A DNA stretch of 39,341 nt, from NCBI GenBank assembly GCA_004356015.1, contig SMYD01000077.1:1-39341 (forward strand), read 5' to 3'. The notes under the pieces are model-generated. The model did not search any database. It saw only the letters and a program-made list of their open reading frames with translations, and was not told the origin of the DNA. A program made the position numbers and the translations under genes. Below are positions 32,514 to 39,341 of this stretch, one piece after another (position 1 is the first letter of the stretch; each line of letters begins with the position of its first letter). The DNA comes from Acidobacteriota bacterium. GTDB taxonomy: Bacteria > Acidobacteriota > Polarisedimenticolia > SMYD01.

Positions 32514-33260
32514 TCAGGACGAGGCGTTGGCAGGATTGCTGAGCCGTGCGACGGCCTGGGCAGCGTCACCTGCATAGATGGACTGGGGGTGTTCGATAGC
32601 CAGCCTGCGGTAGCTCTCCTGCGCCTCATCCAGCCGCCCGGAGGTCTCCTGGCCGCGCGCCAGTTCCATCAGAGCCGCGTCTGCCGGGAACAGGAGGCTG
32701 GGATTGTCCGCCAGATCATGGAGAATGGCAAGGCCTTCCTCGTTGCTCCCACTCTCCAGATTGGCTGCGGCCAGGGCCCGGCGAGCTGCGGGAAGCAGAT
32801 GGGATGTGGCATGCTCCTGCACAAAGTCCACCAGGGCGGTTTTGGCTTCTTCAACGCGGCCCATCCTCAGAAGGGTGGTGCCACGCAGAAATGCGGAATC
32901 CACCGCGGCCTTGGATGATGGGTAGGTGGCCAGCAGCTCCTCGAGTCCGGCCAGAACAGCTTCATTCCGCTCGCCGGTGCTGCCGAAGGTTGATTCTCCG
33001 GTCAGGGGCGGGAGTTGCCCGGGCGGCAGGATGGTTGCGGCCATGAGACTCATGGATTCACCAAGCATCACATCTGCTGCCCTGCCGCGGGCGCTGATGA
33101 TGGAGACCAGGACGACGGCAAGCAGCACGAAAGCAGCGGTGCCGGCAACGGCCATGGCCACGTTACGCCAGTTTTTCTCGACCCAGCCGACGGCCATCTC
33201 CACCTTACTGATGAACTCATCCTTCTGGGTCATTTCGTGCCGGGTGAGCCTCTTGTTCAT
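32514..33260 (-). CDS. Membrane-anchored TPR protein (YfgM/ancillary-translocon-like)
   Basis: 248 aa. A charged cytoplasmic N-terminus (RLTRHEMTQKDEF, EMAVGWVEKNWRNV) is followed by a single transmembrane helix (about 36-56). A periplasmic domain of tetratricopeptide-like repeats follows (LEELLATYPSSKAAVDSAFLRG, GRLDEAQESYRRLAIEHPQS). This topology and the TPR_21-like arrangement recall YfgM, which sits beside the Sec translocon, but identity to YfgM is not claimed. It is divergent from the secreted HEAGH gene (64 bp gap) and convergent with ssb. Function unknown beyond scaffolding or protein quality control. Confidence 0.75.
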   Translation of the reverse strand: MNKRLTRHEMTQKDEFISKVEMAVGWVEKNWRNVAMAVAGTAAFVLLAVVLVSIISARGRAADVMLGESMSLMAATILPPGQLPPLTGESTFGSTGERNEAVLAGLEELLATYPSSKAAVDSAFLRGTTLLRMGRVEEAKTALVDFVQEHATSHLLPAARRALAAANLESGSNEEGLAILHDLADNPSLLFPADAALMELARGQETSGRLDEAQESYRRLAIEHPQSIYAGDAAQAVARLSNPANASS

Positions 33261-33324
33261 CAGAATGTCTCCAGGGCGGCTTCAGGCCGTCGGTGAGAAT
33301 GGAAATCCTACGAGGGGATCTCGT

Positions 33325-34962
33325 GTGTGTCAACGGTTGTTGTGGGCCTGGCTGGTCACTTTCCTTCTGGCGAGCGAGATGGGCATGCCGGTGGCGGTCC
33401 CTCCCGGACCTTGCCAGGGCGGCCTGGACCCGGCGGGACTGGGAGAAGTGCAGGCCCGGACCCGGGCGCTGGCGCGTGGGCTGGGCCTGCCGGTGCCTCC
33501 CTGGGTTGAGATTGCGCCGGTTCCCGACAGCGCCGCGGGTGTGGCTTTCGGCCCGGTGATCCGTCTGCGGCCGGCGCCGGAACCGATCCTGCTGGCCACC
33601 TTATTTCACGAGGCGGGCCACTTCGGCCCGGGGCGGGCCCGCCCGGTGGAGGAGGCCGTGGCCGATCTCACCCGCCGGGCCCTGGTGGCGGAACTCTTGG
33701 CGCGGGAGCCGCGCCTGGCTCTGCCCCTGCTCGCGATCCTGATTCCTCCGGTTGCCGGCCTCTCTGCCGGAGACCGCGTGCCGTCCTCTCGGGGAACGCC
33801 TCCCGCCCGGGACCTGCCCCTCTACCGAGAGGCTTCGCTGCTGGCTGTGGCCCTCTGGGAGGCCGTCCCGCTGCCCGGGGATCGCAGCGAACCCGGCAGC
33901 CAGGCGTTGCGCCTGGCGCGGGCGGCAAGGCTGGGCCGCACTCTACCCTCGGCTGAAATCCTTGCCATGGCACCTCCCGGCGTGGACGGCCAGAGGGAAG
34001 CCATGCAGCGGTTCAGCACCGGACATGTGATTCCCCTTCTGCGTGCGGCTCTGCCTCTGGCGGGCCGGCACGCTCACCGGCTGGAACGGCTTCTCGACGC
34101 GGTGGACCATCCCGGAATGGAGAGCTCGTGGTTGGCCTGGGCGCGGACAACCCTGGCGGAAGATGATACCCAGCGCATTCTGGCCCATGATGTTCTCGCC
34201 CTCAGGGTCCCGGGCGAGGCGGGTGAGCTCCCCTACCTGGATGACTGGATAGGAATCGCCGACTCCCGGGAGGATCGCCTCTCCAGGGAAAGGGCGCTGG
34301 TCCGGCGGGGCAGTCTTTACGCGCGCATGGGAAGGACCGAGGCGGCAGCCGGGGACCTGATGGCGGTCCTCCTGGAGGGGCAGGATCTTTCCCTGGTGGC
34401 GGAGGCAGCCGTGCAACTGGCCCGATCCGGACATCTGACCCGGAAGAGCATGAGCGACCTGCTGGACTTCGCCCCGGCCCTGGCAGCGTGTGGTGCCACG
34501 GGCACCGCGGTGAAGGCCCTGGCCCTCCGGGAGGCAGGCTTTCACGAGGAAGCGCTGCTCATTTTTCCCCACGGCGGACTTCCCTCTCCCGACTGGGCGT
34601 ACAGTGCGGCCTGGGCCGAAACCCTGGCCGCCACCGGGCGGCATGCGGAGGCCGCAGCGCTGCTCCGCCAGAGGGCCGCGTCCTGGCGGCGGCTTCAGGG
34701 AGGGCGCCCGCCCGCCGCTGCGGCCCTCATGGCCGCTGTTTTCATCGAAAGGGGGGGAGAGCCCGGCCTGGCGGAAAGAGCGGCCCGGGAGATCGCGCGC
34801 ATCGACGGCTCACCCGACCTCCTGCTGGCGGAGGCCGCGAGGCGGTGGCAGCGCGATGGGAGCATCCGCAGGGCCCGGAGAGCCTGGCGCCGTCTCCTGC
34901 GCCGGGTGCCCGAGAGTGACCAGGCCGGGGCTGCCCGCCGGGCTCTCGCGGCCGGGCCCTAG
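33325..34962 (+). CDS. Predicted secreted protein with an HEAGH (zincin-like) motif and helical repeats
   Basis: About 545 aa from a GTG at 33325, with GAGGGG upstream; the track's 678-aa version runs back through the antisense of the neighbouring gene and is rejected. The N-terminus is a signal peptide (LLWAWLVTFLLASEMG). At residues 95-99 lies LFHEAGHF, matching the HExxH zinc motif, followed ten residues on by EEAVADL, which could supply a third ligand. That spacing is shorter than in most gluzincins, so peptidase activity is uncertain. The remaining 400 residues are Ala/Leu/Arg-rich helical repeats (ARMGRTEAAAGDLMAVLLEG, ATGRHAEAAALLRQ), resembling TPR. I do not recognise the family. Confidence 0.65.
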   Translation: MCQRLLWAWLVTFLLASEMGMPVAVPPGPCQGGLDPAGLGEVQARTRALARGLGLPVPPWVEIAPVPDSAAGVAFGPVIRLRPAPEPILLATLFHEAGHFGPGRARPVEEAVADLTRRALVAELLAREPRLALPLLAILIPPVAGLSAGDRVPSSRGTPPARDLPLYREASLLAVALWEAVPLPGDRSEPGSQALRLARAARLGRTLPSAEILAMAPPGVDGQREAMQRFSTGHVIPLLRAALPLAGRHAHRLERLLDAVDHPGMESSWLAWARTTLAEDDTQRILAHDVLALRVPGEAGELPYLDDWIGIADSREDRLSRERALVRRGSLYARMGRTEAAAGDLMAVLLEGQDLSLVAEAAVQLARSGHLTRKSMSDLLDFAPALAACGATGTAVKALALREAGFHEEALLIFPHGGLPSPDWAYSAAWAETLAATGRHAEAAALLRQRAASWRRLQGGRPPAAAALMAAVFIERGGEPGLAERAAREIARIDGSPDLLLAEAARRWQRDGSIRRARRAWRRLLRRVPESDQAGAARRALAAGP

Positions 34963-35930
34963 GATTCCTCTTCTGTGACCGCCTCGGTCAAGGGGCCGCC
35001 GCCCGCAGGACGGGCGAGAAAGCAGGCGCCCCCGATCATCAGGGCGGAGAGATAGTGCAGCCCGCGGGCCAGGAACACCGCGGCCAGAGCTTCCGGAGCC
35101 GCGGCCCCCGCGCCAACGAGAGGAATGATGGCCGCCGCCTCGGTGGTCCCGGCGCCTCCCGGCGTCCCCGAGAGAGTCCCGGCCAGCGAGCCCAGGGCCC
35201 AGGCTGCGGCTGCCGCCTGAAAACTGAACGGGACGCCGACGGCTCTCCCGGCGATCCACAGGACCACCACATTCAGCATCCAGACCACTGTCCCACCCCC
35301 TACCATGAGGAGATAGGTGACAGGCCGGCGGAGAACCTGGCGCGATGCCAGGGCTGCTCCGGTCATGGTGTCCCTGGCGCTGGGCATGCGCCGTTCCATG
35401 AAGGCTCCCAGGCGGGAGCGCAGGCCGGGATGAATGCACGCTCCGCCCAGAATGATGAGCAGGCCGCCCAGCAGCCACGGCATGAGTCCACGACCTTGCG
35501 CAGGCCCGCTCCCCACCATGGCCCACGGCAGACAGATGGCGCCCACCACCCCGCTGACCACGCTGTAGCCAAGCTGATCCACCAGAGTGCCGCCGTAAAA
35601 GGGCCCTGCGGCGCTGCGCGCGTGGCGCGCCGCCAGACGTGCCCGGATGATGCCGCCCAGCGGCCGCGCCGCCGGGACGACGGTATTGAGAAAAACGCTG
35701 ACCATGAGTGAGCGGAACGCGATGGTCCAGCGCAGGCTGACGACCTTCTGCACCATCCACTGCCAGCGCAGGGCCCACAAGCCATAGCGGACCAGATTGG
35801 CTCCCGCGGCCAGGGCCAGCAACAGGGGATCAGCCTGCACCAGGCGCACACCCAGTTCGCGCAGGCCGTCCAGGCCAAGGGCACGAATGAGAAGGGCCAC
35901 GGCCGCTGTCAGCACGGCCACCGAGATCAT
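34959..35930 (-). CDS. Flippase-like integral membrane protein (UPF0104 / lysylphosphatidylglycerol synthase TM region)
   Basis: 323 aa with about eight transmembrane helices and no soluble domain. Seen: LVRYGLWALRWQWMV near the first loops, SLMVSVFLNTVVPAARPLGGIIRARL (the conserved N-x-x-(V/L)-P-x-R-x-G-(G/D) type loop), YSVVSGVVGAICLPW and, near the end, GSLAGTLSGTPGGAGTTEAAAIIPL, the typical late loop of the family. Members are thought to move lipids or glycolipids; the exact substrate is unknown here. Its stop overlaps the convergent upstream gene's stop by four bases (CTAG). It is 41 bp downstream of the CapA-like gene. Confidence 0.85.
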   Translation of the reverse strand: MISVAVLTAAVALLIRALGLDGLRELGVRLVQADPLLLALAAGANLVRYGLWALRWQWMVQKVVSLRWTIAFRSLMVSVFLNTVVPAARPLGGIIRARLAARHARSAAGPFYGGTLVDQLGYSVVSGVVGAICLPWAMVGSGPAQGRGLMPWLLGGLLIILGGACIHPGLRSRLGAFMERRMPSARDTMTGAALASRQVLRRPVTYLLMVGGGTVVWMLNVVVLWIAGRAVGVPFSFQAAAAAWALGSLAGTLSGTPGGAGTTEAAAIIPLVGAGAAAPEALAAVFLARGLHYLSALMIGGACFLARPAGGGPLTEAVTEEES

Positions 35931-35971
35931 GGCACGCAGGCGACGCCTTCCCTTTCTTCGTGCCGGCGGCT

Positions 35972-37138
35972 TCAGGGTGCCCTCGGGTCTTCACGCTCGC
36001 TGTCGCCGACTCCGGTGATGAACGGTGGGTCAAGACCCGCTTCGCAGGCTCCTTCCTCCTGGGCGGTGAGGTAACAACGCATGAGCGTGCGCACCCGCGC
36101 CGCCCGGTCTTCCGGCAGGAAGCGGGGTTGAAACGGTTCCTTCGGCAGGTTGTCCACGGCCAGCGGCAGAATGCGGACCTGAGCCCTGGAACCCGGTCCC
36201 TCTCCTCCCGAAGCTCCTTCGCTCCAGGTCAATTCCAGGAGGGCCGCCTCCTTGCGCCGTGGGTTCCAGTTGCCTGCGAACATGAGATTGCCAAGGGAGT
36301 AGGCCACCCAGGCTCCCTCCATCTGCTCCAGTCCCTGGAGGGTGTGGGGGTGATGACCCACCAGCAGGTCCGCTCCGGCAGCCACTGCCGTTTCCGCCAC
36401 CTGCCGCTGATACGGCTCGATCAGGTTGCGGCTCTCCCGGCCGCCATGAAACACCACCACCAGCAGATCCACCCGCGTGCGCAGGGCGGTGACATCCTCC
36501 CGAATCCAGCGTAGAAGTGTCGGCAGATCCTTGTGGGTGCCGGCCACGCCGGGCCTCCCGGGGCCGGCATAGATGATCTCCGGTTCGATGGTGTGATCTC
36601 CCATGAACAGGTAACCCAGGAAGCCCACCCGGACACCGTTGCGCTCGAGGATCGCCGGACGCCGGGCCTCAGCCAGATCGCGGCCGGCGCCGAAGGCGGC
36701 GATGCCGGCCCGCAGAAGGGTCGCCCGCGTCTGGCTCAGACCCTCGGCAGAGTAATCGAAGGCATGATTGTTGGCCAGGCTGACGACATCCACGCCGGCG
36801 GACTGCAGCACGGCCACATCTTGCGGGTCAGCCTTGAAATTGAAGCTCTTTTCCACAGGCTTTCCCTGGGAGGTCAGAGTTCCCTCCAGGTTGACCAGGA
36901 AGAGATCTGCCGATCGGGTGATTGTTGCTATGCGGGCGAAGGGATAGGCTTCGATCTCTGCCCTACTCATACCCTTGGCCGTCAACTCATCCTGGAACTC
37001 AGAGAGATGGTAACCCAGGGTGACGTCGCCCCCTGCAAGAAGTACCAGGGATCTTTGCCGTTGATCAGCCGCCAGGACAGGTGCGGCCGCCGGGAAGGCA
37101 CCCAGGGCGAATACAAGGATGAGGACGGTGGCGCCCAT
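35972..37138 (-). CDS. CapA family protein (metallophosphatase-like, poly-gamma-glutamate synthesis type)
   Basis: About 388 aa from ATG 37138; a GTG at 37156 would add six residues and would be almost leaderless given the predicted start site. A signal peptide (GATVLILVFALGAFPAAAP) is followed by the CapA calcineurin-like fold: AGGDVTLGYH, VNLEGTL, SLANNHAFDYSAEG, FHGGRE, VGHHPHTLQG and AYSLGNLMFAG, covering all the metal-ligand motifs. CapA proteins help make or anchor poly-gamma-glutamate capsules, but most distant members have unknown substrates, and no CapB/CapC synthetase genes are nearby. It is probably periplasmic. It is co-transcribed with the flippase-like gene, which hints at a cell-surface polymer or lipid role. 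Confidence 0.88.
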   Translation of the reverse strand: MGATVLILVFALGAFPAAAPVLAADQRQRSLVLLAGGDVTLGYHLSEFQDELTAKGMSRAEIEAYPFARIATITRSADLFLVNLEGTLTSQGKPVEKSFNFKADPQDVAVLQSAGVDVVSLANNHAFDYSAEGLSQTRATLLRAGIAAFGAGRDLAEARRPAILERNGVRVGFLGYLFMGDHTIEPEIIYAGPGRPGVAGTHKDLPTLLRWIREDVTALRTRVDLLVVVFHGGRESRNLIEPYQRQVAETAVAAGADLLVGHHPHTLQGLEQMEGAWVAYSLGNLMFAGNWNPRRKEAALLELTWSEGASGGEGPGSRAQVRILPLAVDNLPKEPFQPRFLPEDRAARVRTLMRCYLTAQEEGACEAGLDPPFITGVGDSEREDPRAP

Positions 37139-37164
37139 GGCAGGATGATGTGGCACGGATGGTC

Positions 37165-37194
37165 AGGCTAGGTAGGCGAGCAACACTCTGTCAA
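37165..37194 (-). promoter_or_regulatory. Sigma70-like promoter of the CapA-like gene, with a G9 tract upstream
   Basis: On the minus strand a perfect -35, TTGACA (37189-37194), an 18-bp spacer and a poorer -10, TAGCCT (37165-37170). A run of nine G on the plus strand (37213-37221) lies about 19 bp upstream of the -35 box, within the divergent gap shared with the RND adaptor gene. The predicted leader is only about 20 nt. Confidence 0.45.
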
Positions 37195-37309
37195 GCAGAT
37201 GCGGCCTCCCCTGGGGGGGGGTAGACGCCGGCCGCTGCAGGAGAGAACCTAAAGGGTGCCGGTTCGTACACTATGCAGAGCCGCTTCGCCGCGGCTGAAG
37301 GATACGTCT

Positions 37310-38500
37310 GTGAAAGGGCGCGGGATGAGAACATCCAGGATCATGACATGCTTCGCCATGGGGATCTTCCTCGTTGCGATCTCCGGCTGCGCGGGTAGCG
37401 AAGGATCCGGCAAGCCTTCCGGCCCATCGGGAGCTCGCGCTGCGGGAGCAGGGAGGCACGGCGGTCCCGGCCCGCGTGGCGCTCCGGCCCGGCCGGCAAC
37501 GGCCGATGCGGTGGCCGTACGCGCGGCCCCGATCCGGCGTGAACCCCTCTCATCTCTCTACTCCACCAGCGCGACGCTGCGTGCGGACCGCCGGGCCACG
37601 ATCACGGCCCGTACCCACGGTGTCATTCGCAAGTTGTTGGTGGAGGAGGGAGACAAGGTTGTCGAGAGCCAGGAGATGGCCGCGCTGGAAAACGAAGAGC
37701 AGCGGATTGCCATGGCGCGGGCCGATACGATCAGAGATACCTTGATTCGGGATCTGGAACGCAGCCGCAGCCTGCATGAAAAAGGCCTGGTCAGCGATGA
37801 AGATTTCGAAGACGTACGGCGCCGGTTTCTAGATGCCGAGCAAGCCGCAGCCCTGGCCGAACTGGAATTCTCTCGGACCATGATCCGCGCACCGTTCGCC
37901 GGCGTCATCGTGCGGCGCTATCTGGATGTGGGCGCCACGGTGGCCGACGGCAGTGAGGTGTATGACCTGGCGGACCTCTCACCGCTGTATGCCGACGTGG
38001 AAGTCCCCGAGCGGCATGTGATCTCCCTGGTTCCCGGGCAGCATGTGCGCCTCACGGCCGATGCGCAGGACAAGGTCCTTCCTGCCGTCATCGAGCGGAT
38101 TGCGCCGGCGGTGAACCCTGCAACAGGCACCGTGAAGGTGACTCTGGCCATCGAGGGGAACACCAACGTCCGCCCGGGAGCATTCGTGCGCGTGGACATT
38201 GTCGTCGAGACCCACTCGGAGGCGCTTGTGGTGCCCAGGTTGGCCCTGGTGGCCGAGGGATCCCGCTGGTACCTGTTCCGTCTGGAGGATGACCAGACAG
38301 TGAGTCGCCTGGAAGTCGAGCTGGGATTCGAGGAGGGTGATCGCGTCGAGATTCTGCAGGCGGTGAGTGCGGATGAGACCCTCTCTCCCGGGACACAGGT
38401 CATCGTATCCGGTGCGCCGGCCCTCACCGATGGTGCGCCTGTCCATGTCGTTGCCGAGGCCACCGAGGAGAGTGACGGAGACAACGGTGCCGCTCGCTGA
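37310..38500 (+). CDS. RND efflux periplasmic adaptor (membrane fusion protein), lipoprotein
   Basis: About 396 aa from a GTG at 37310 with AAGGA at 7 nt; an ATG at 37325 is the alternative. The signal sequence ends in a lipobox (VAISGC), so it is anchored in the inner membrane. After a Gly/Pro/Ala-rich linker come the barrel-sandwich/lipoyl halves (ARTHGVIRKLLVEEGDKVVESQEMA, IRAPFAGVIVRRYLDVGATV). A short alpha-hairpin between them (LERSRSLHEKGLVSDEDFEDVRRR) is followed by the beta-barrel (PLYADVEVPERHVISLVPGQ) and a membrane-proximal domain. It links an RND pump to an outer-membrane channel. The pump gene follows and overlaps by 14 bp; no TolC-like gene is visible. Confidence 0.92.
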   Translation: MKGRGMRTSRIMTCFAMGIFLVAISGCAGSEGSGKPSGPSGARAAGAGRHGGPGPRGAPARPATADAVAVRAAPIRREPLSSLYSTSATLRADRRATITARTHGVIRKLLVEEGDKVVESQEMAALENEEQRIAMARADTIRDTLIRDLERSRSLHEKGLVSDEDFEDVRRRFLDAEQAAALAELEFSRTMIRAPFAGVIVRRYLDVGATVADGSEVYDLADLSPLYADVEVPERHVISLVPGQHVRLTADAQDKVLPAVIERIAPAVNPATGTVKVTLAIEGNTNVRPGAFVRVDIVVETHSEALVVPRLALVAEGSRWYLFRLEDDQTVSRLEVELGFEEGDRVEILQAVSADETLSPGTQVIVSGAPALTDGAPVHVVAEATEESDGDNGAAR

Positions 38501-39341
38501 CCTGTCCGTTCGCCGGCCTATCACGGTCTTCATGGTCACCCTGGCAGTGGCCACCTTCGGCTACATGGCGGTTCTCCGCCTGCCGGTGGAATTGCTGCCG
38601 GACCTGAGTTATCCAACCCTGACGGTGCAGACCGTCTACGAGGACGCTGCCCCACTCTCGGTAGAGCAGTTCGTCACCCAGCCGGTGGAGGAAGCCATCG
38701 GTGTGATTCCTGGCGTGCGTTCCATGCGATCCGTTTCGCGCTCAGGCCTTTCAGAGGTCATCCTCGAGTTCGACTGGGATCGTGAAATGGATTTTGCCGC
38801 CCTGGACGTCCGTGAGAAGCTCGGACTGGTCCGCCTGCCCCGGGAGGCCGAACTGCCCCGGGTTCTGCGCTTCGACCCGACGCTGGATCCCATCATCCGG
38901 CTGGCCTTCGCCGGTGAGCGGCCGCTGGATGATCTGCGCCAGCTTGCGGAGCGCTGGCTGAAGCCCCGCCTGGAATCTGTTCTCGGGGTGGCCGCCGCCA
39001 AGGTGCGTGGCGGCCTGGATCCTGAAGTCGTCGTCGAGGCCGATGAAGATCGGCTGGCTGCACTGGGCCTGACCGTGGACGATCTGGCCAGCGCTCTTGA
39101 GGCCGAAAATGTGAACCAGCCCGGCGGCACCCTCCAGGATTTCAATGCCGTGTACCTGGTGCGCACCCTCCATGAGTTCAAGAATCTGGACCAACTGCGG
39201 CGAACCATCGTGCGCACCTCCGCGGCAGGGCGGGTCCGTGTGGAGGATGTGGCGCGTGTCTATCGCGGGCATCGGGATCGGGACGAGATCACACGCAGCG
39301 GCGGGCGTGAGGTGGTGGGCCTGGATCTTCACCGGGAAGGG
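38487..39341 (+). CDS. RND family efflux transporter permease, N-terminal part (runs off the right edge)
   Basis: The frame from GTG 38487 stays open to the window end (285 codons), so the ORF track omits it. CGGAG lies 6 nt upstream and the start overlaps the adaptor's stop. The protein opens with LADLSVRRPITVFM, a first transmembrane helix (VTLAVATFGYMAVLRLPVELLPDLSYP) and the pore-domain pattern TVYEDAAPLSVEQFVTQPVEEAI. These are standard for AcrB/CzcA-type RND pumps. The following porter-domain motifs (GVAAAKVRGGLDPEVVVEAD, VEDVARV) also fit. Whether it exports drugs, metals or lipids cannot be read from this half. A full-length pump would be about 1,030 residues. Confidence 0.93.
   Translation, partial: MPLADLSVRRPITVFMVTLAVATFGYMAVLRLPVELLPDLSYPTLTVQTVYEDAAPLSVEQFVTQPVEEAIGVIPGVRSMRSVSRSGLSEVILEFDWDREMDFAALDVREKLGLVRLPREAELPRVLRFDPTLDPIIRLAFAGERPLDDLRQLAERWLKPRLESVLGVAAAKVRGGLDPEVVVEADEDRLAALGLTVDDLASALEAENVNQPGGTLQDFNAVYLVRTLHEFKNLDQLRRTIVRTSAAGRVRVEDVARVYRGHRDRDEITRSGGREVVGLDLHREG

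Noticed and set aside
32926-33324. N-terminal extension of the 678-aa plus-strand ORF
   Set aside because: It is antisense to the YfgM-like gene. A signal peptide with a ribosome-binding site begins at GTG 33325.

Overview
The window is GC-rich, densely packed bacterial chromosome with almost no non-coding DNA, and most genes lie on the minus strand. The organism is Gram-negative: it has LptB, a fused LptC/LptA, an RND efflux pair, secreted and lipoprotein signal sequences, and a CapA-like protein. A ferredoxin-type 2-oxoacid oxidoreductase (KorAB-like), an HspR-type heat-shock operon, a DUF1844 gene and a PATAN (DUF4388) protein point away from the enteric proteobacteria. They suggest an uncultured or deep-branching lineage of the Acidobacteriota, Myxococcota or FCB kind. 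I cannot place it more precisely from sequence alone. No tRNA, rRNA, CRISPR array, insertion sequence or prophage was seen.

Layout. 1-6352 (minus): an operon behind a sigma70-like promoter at about 6340 encodes two acyl-CoA dehydrogenases, a split B12-dependent acyl-CoA mutase (large and small subunits), a receiver-domain protein, NadC and the start of a BirA-like gene. 6467-15068 (minus): sigma factor, DnaC-like ATPase, thiolase, enoyl-CoA hydratase, LptCA fusion, LptB, RpoN and long HPF. 15163-18949 (minus): heat-shock operon dnaK-hsp20-dnaJ-hspR with a HAIR-like operator over its promoter. 19006-22819 (minus): PATAN protein, TPR membrane protein and DUF1844 protein. 22915-23700 (plus): mazG. 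23717-31803 (minus): korA-korB-murJ-dtd-xer-cca-accA. 32076-32498 (plus): ssb. 32514-33260 (minus): TPR membrane protein. 33325-34962 (plus): secreted HEAGH protein. 34959-37138 (minus): flippase-like membrane protein and CapA-like protein. 37310-39341 (plus): RND adaptor and the start of its pump.

How the genes fit together. The mutase, the two acyl-CoA dehydrogenases, the enoyl-CoA hydratase and the thiolase make a short-chain acyl-CoA module. The mutase carries Phe and Gln where methylmalonyl-CoA mutases carry Tyr and Arg, so isobutyryl-CoA/butyryl-CoA (or a similar acyl-CoA) is a better guess for its substrate than methylmalonyl-CoA. KorAB could supply reduced ferredoxin and acyl-CoA.

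The most striking observation is hspR. Its ATG overlaps the dnaJ stop, and its conserved protein sequence is spread over three reading frames, as if there were two one-base insertions about 190 bp apart. Every other gene in the 39 kb reads cleanly. The cognate-looking HAIR operator is still present upstream of dnaK. This is either a decaying heat-shock repressor, local sequence error or (less likely) recoding.
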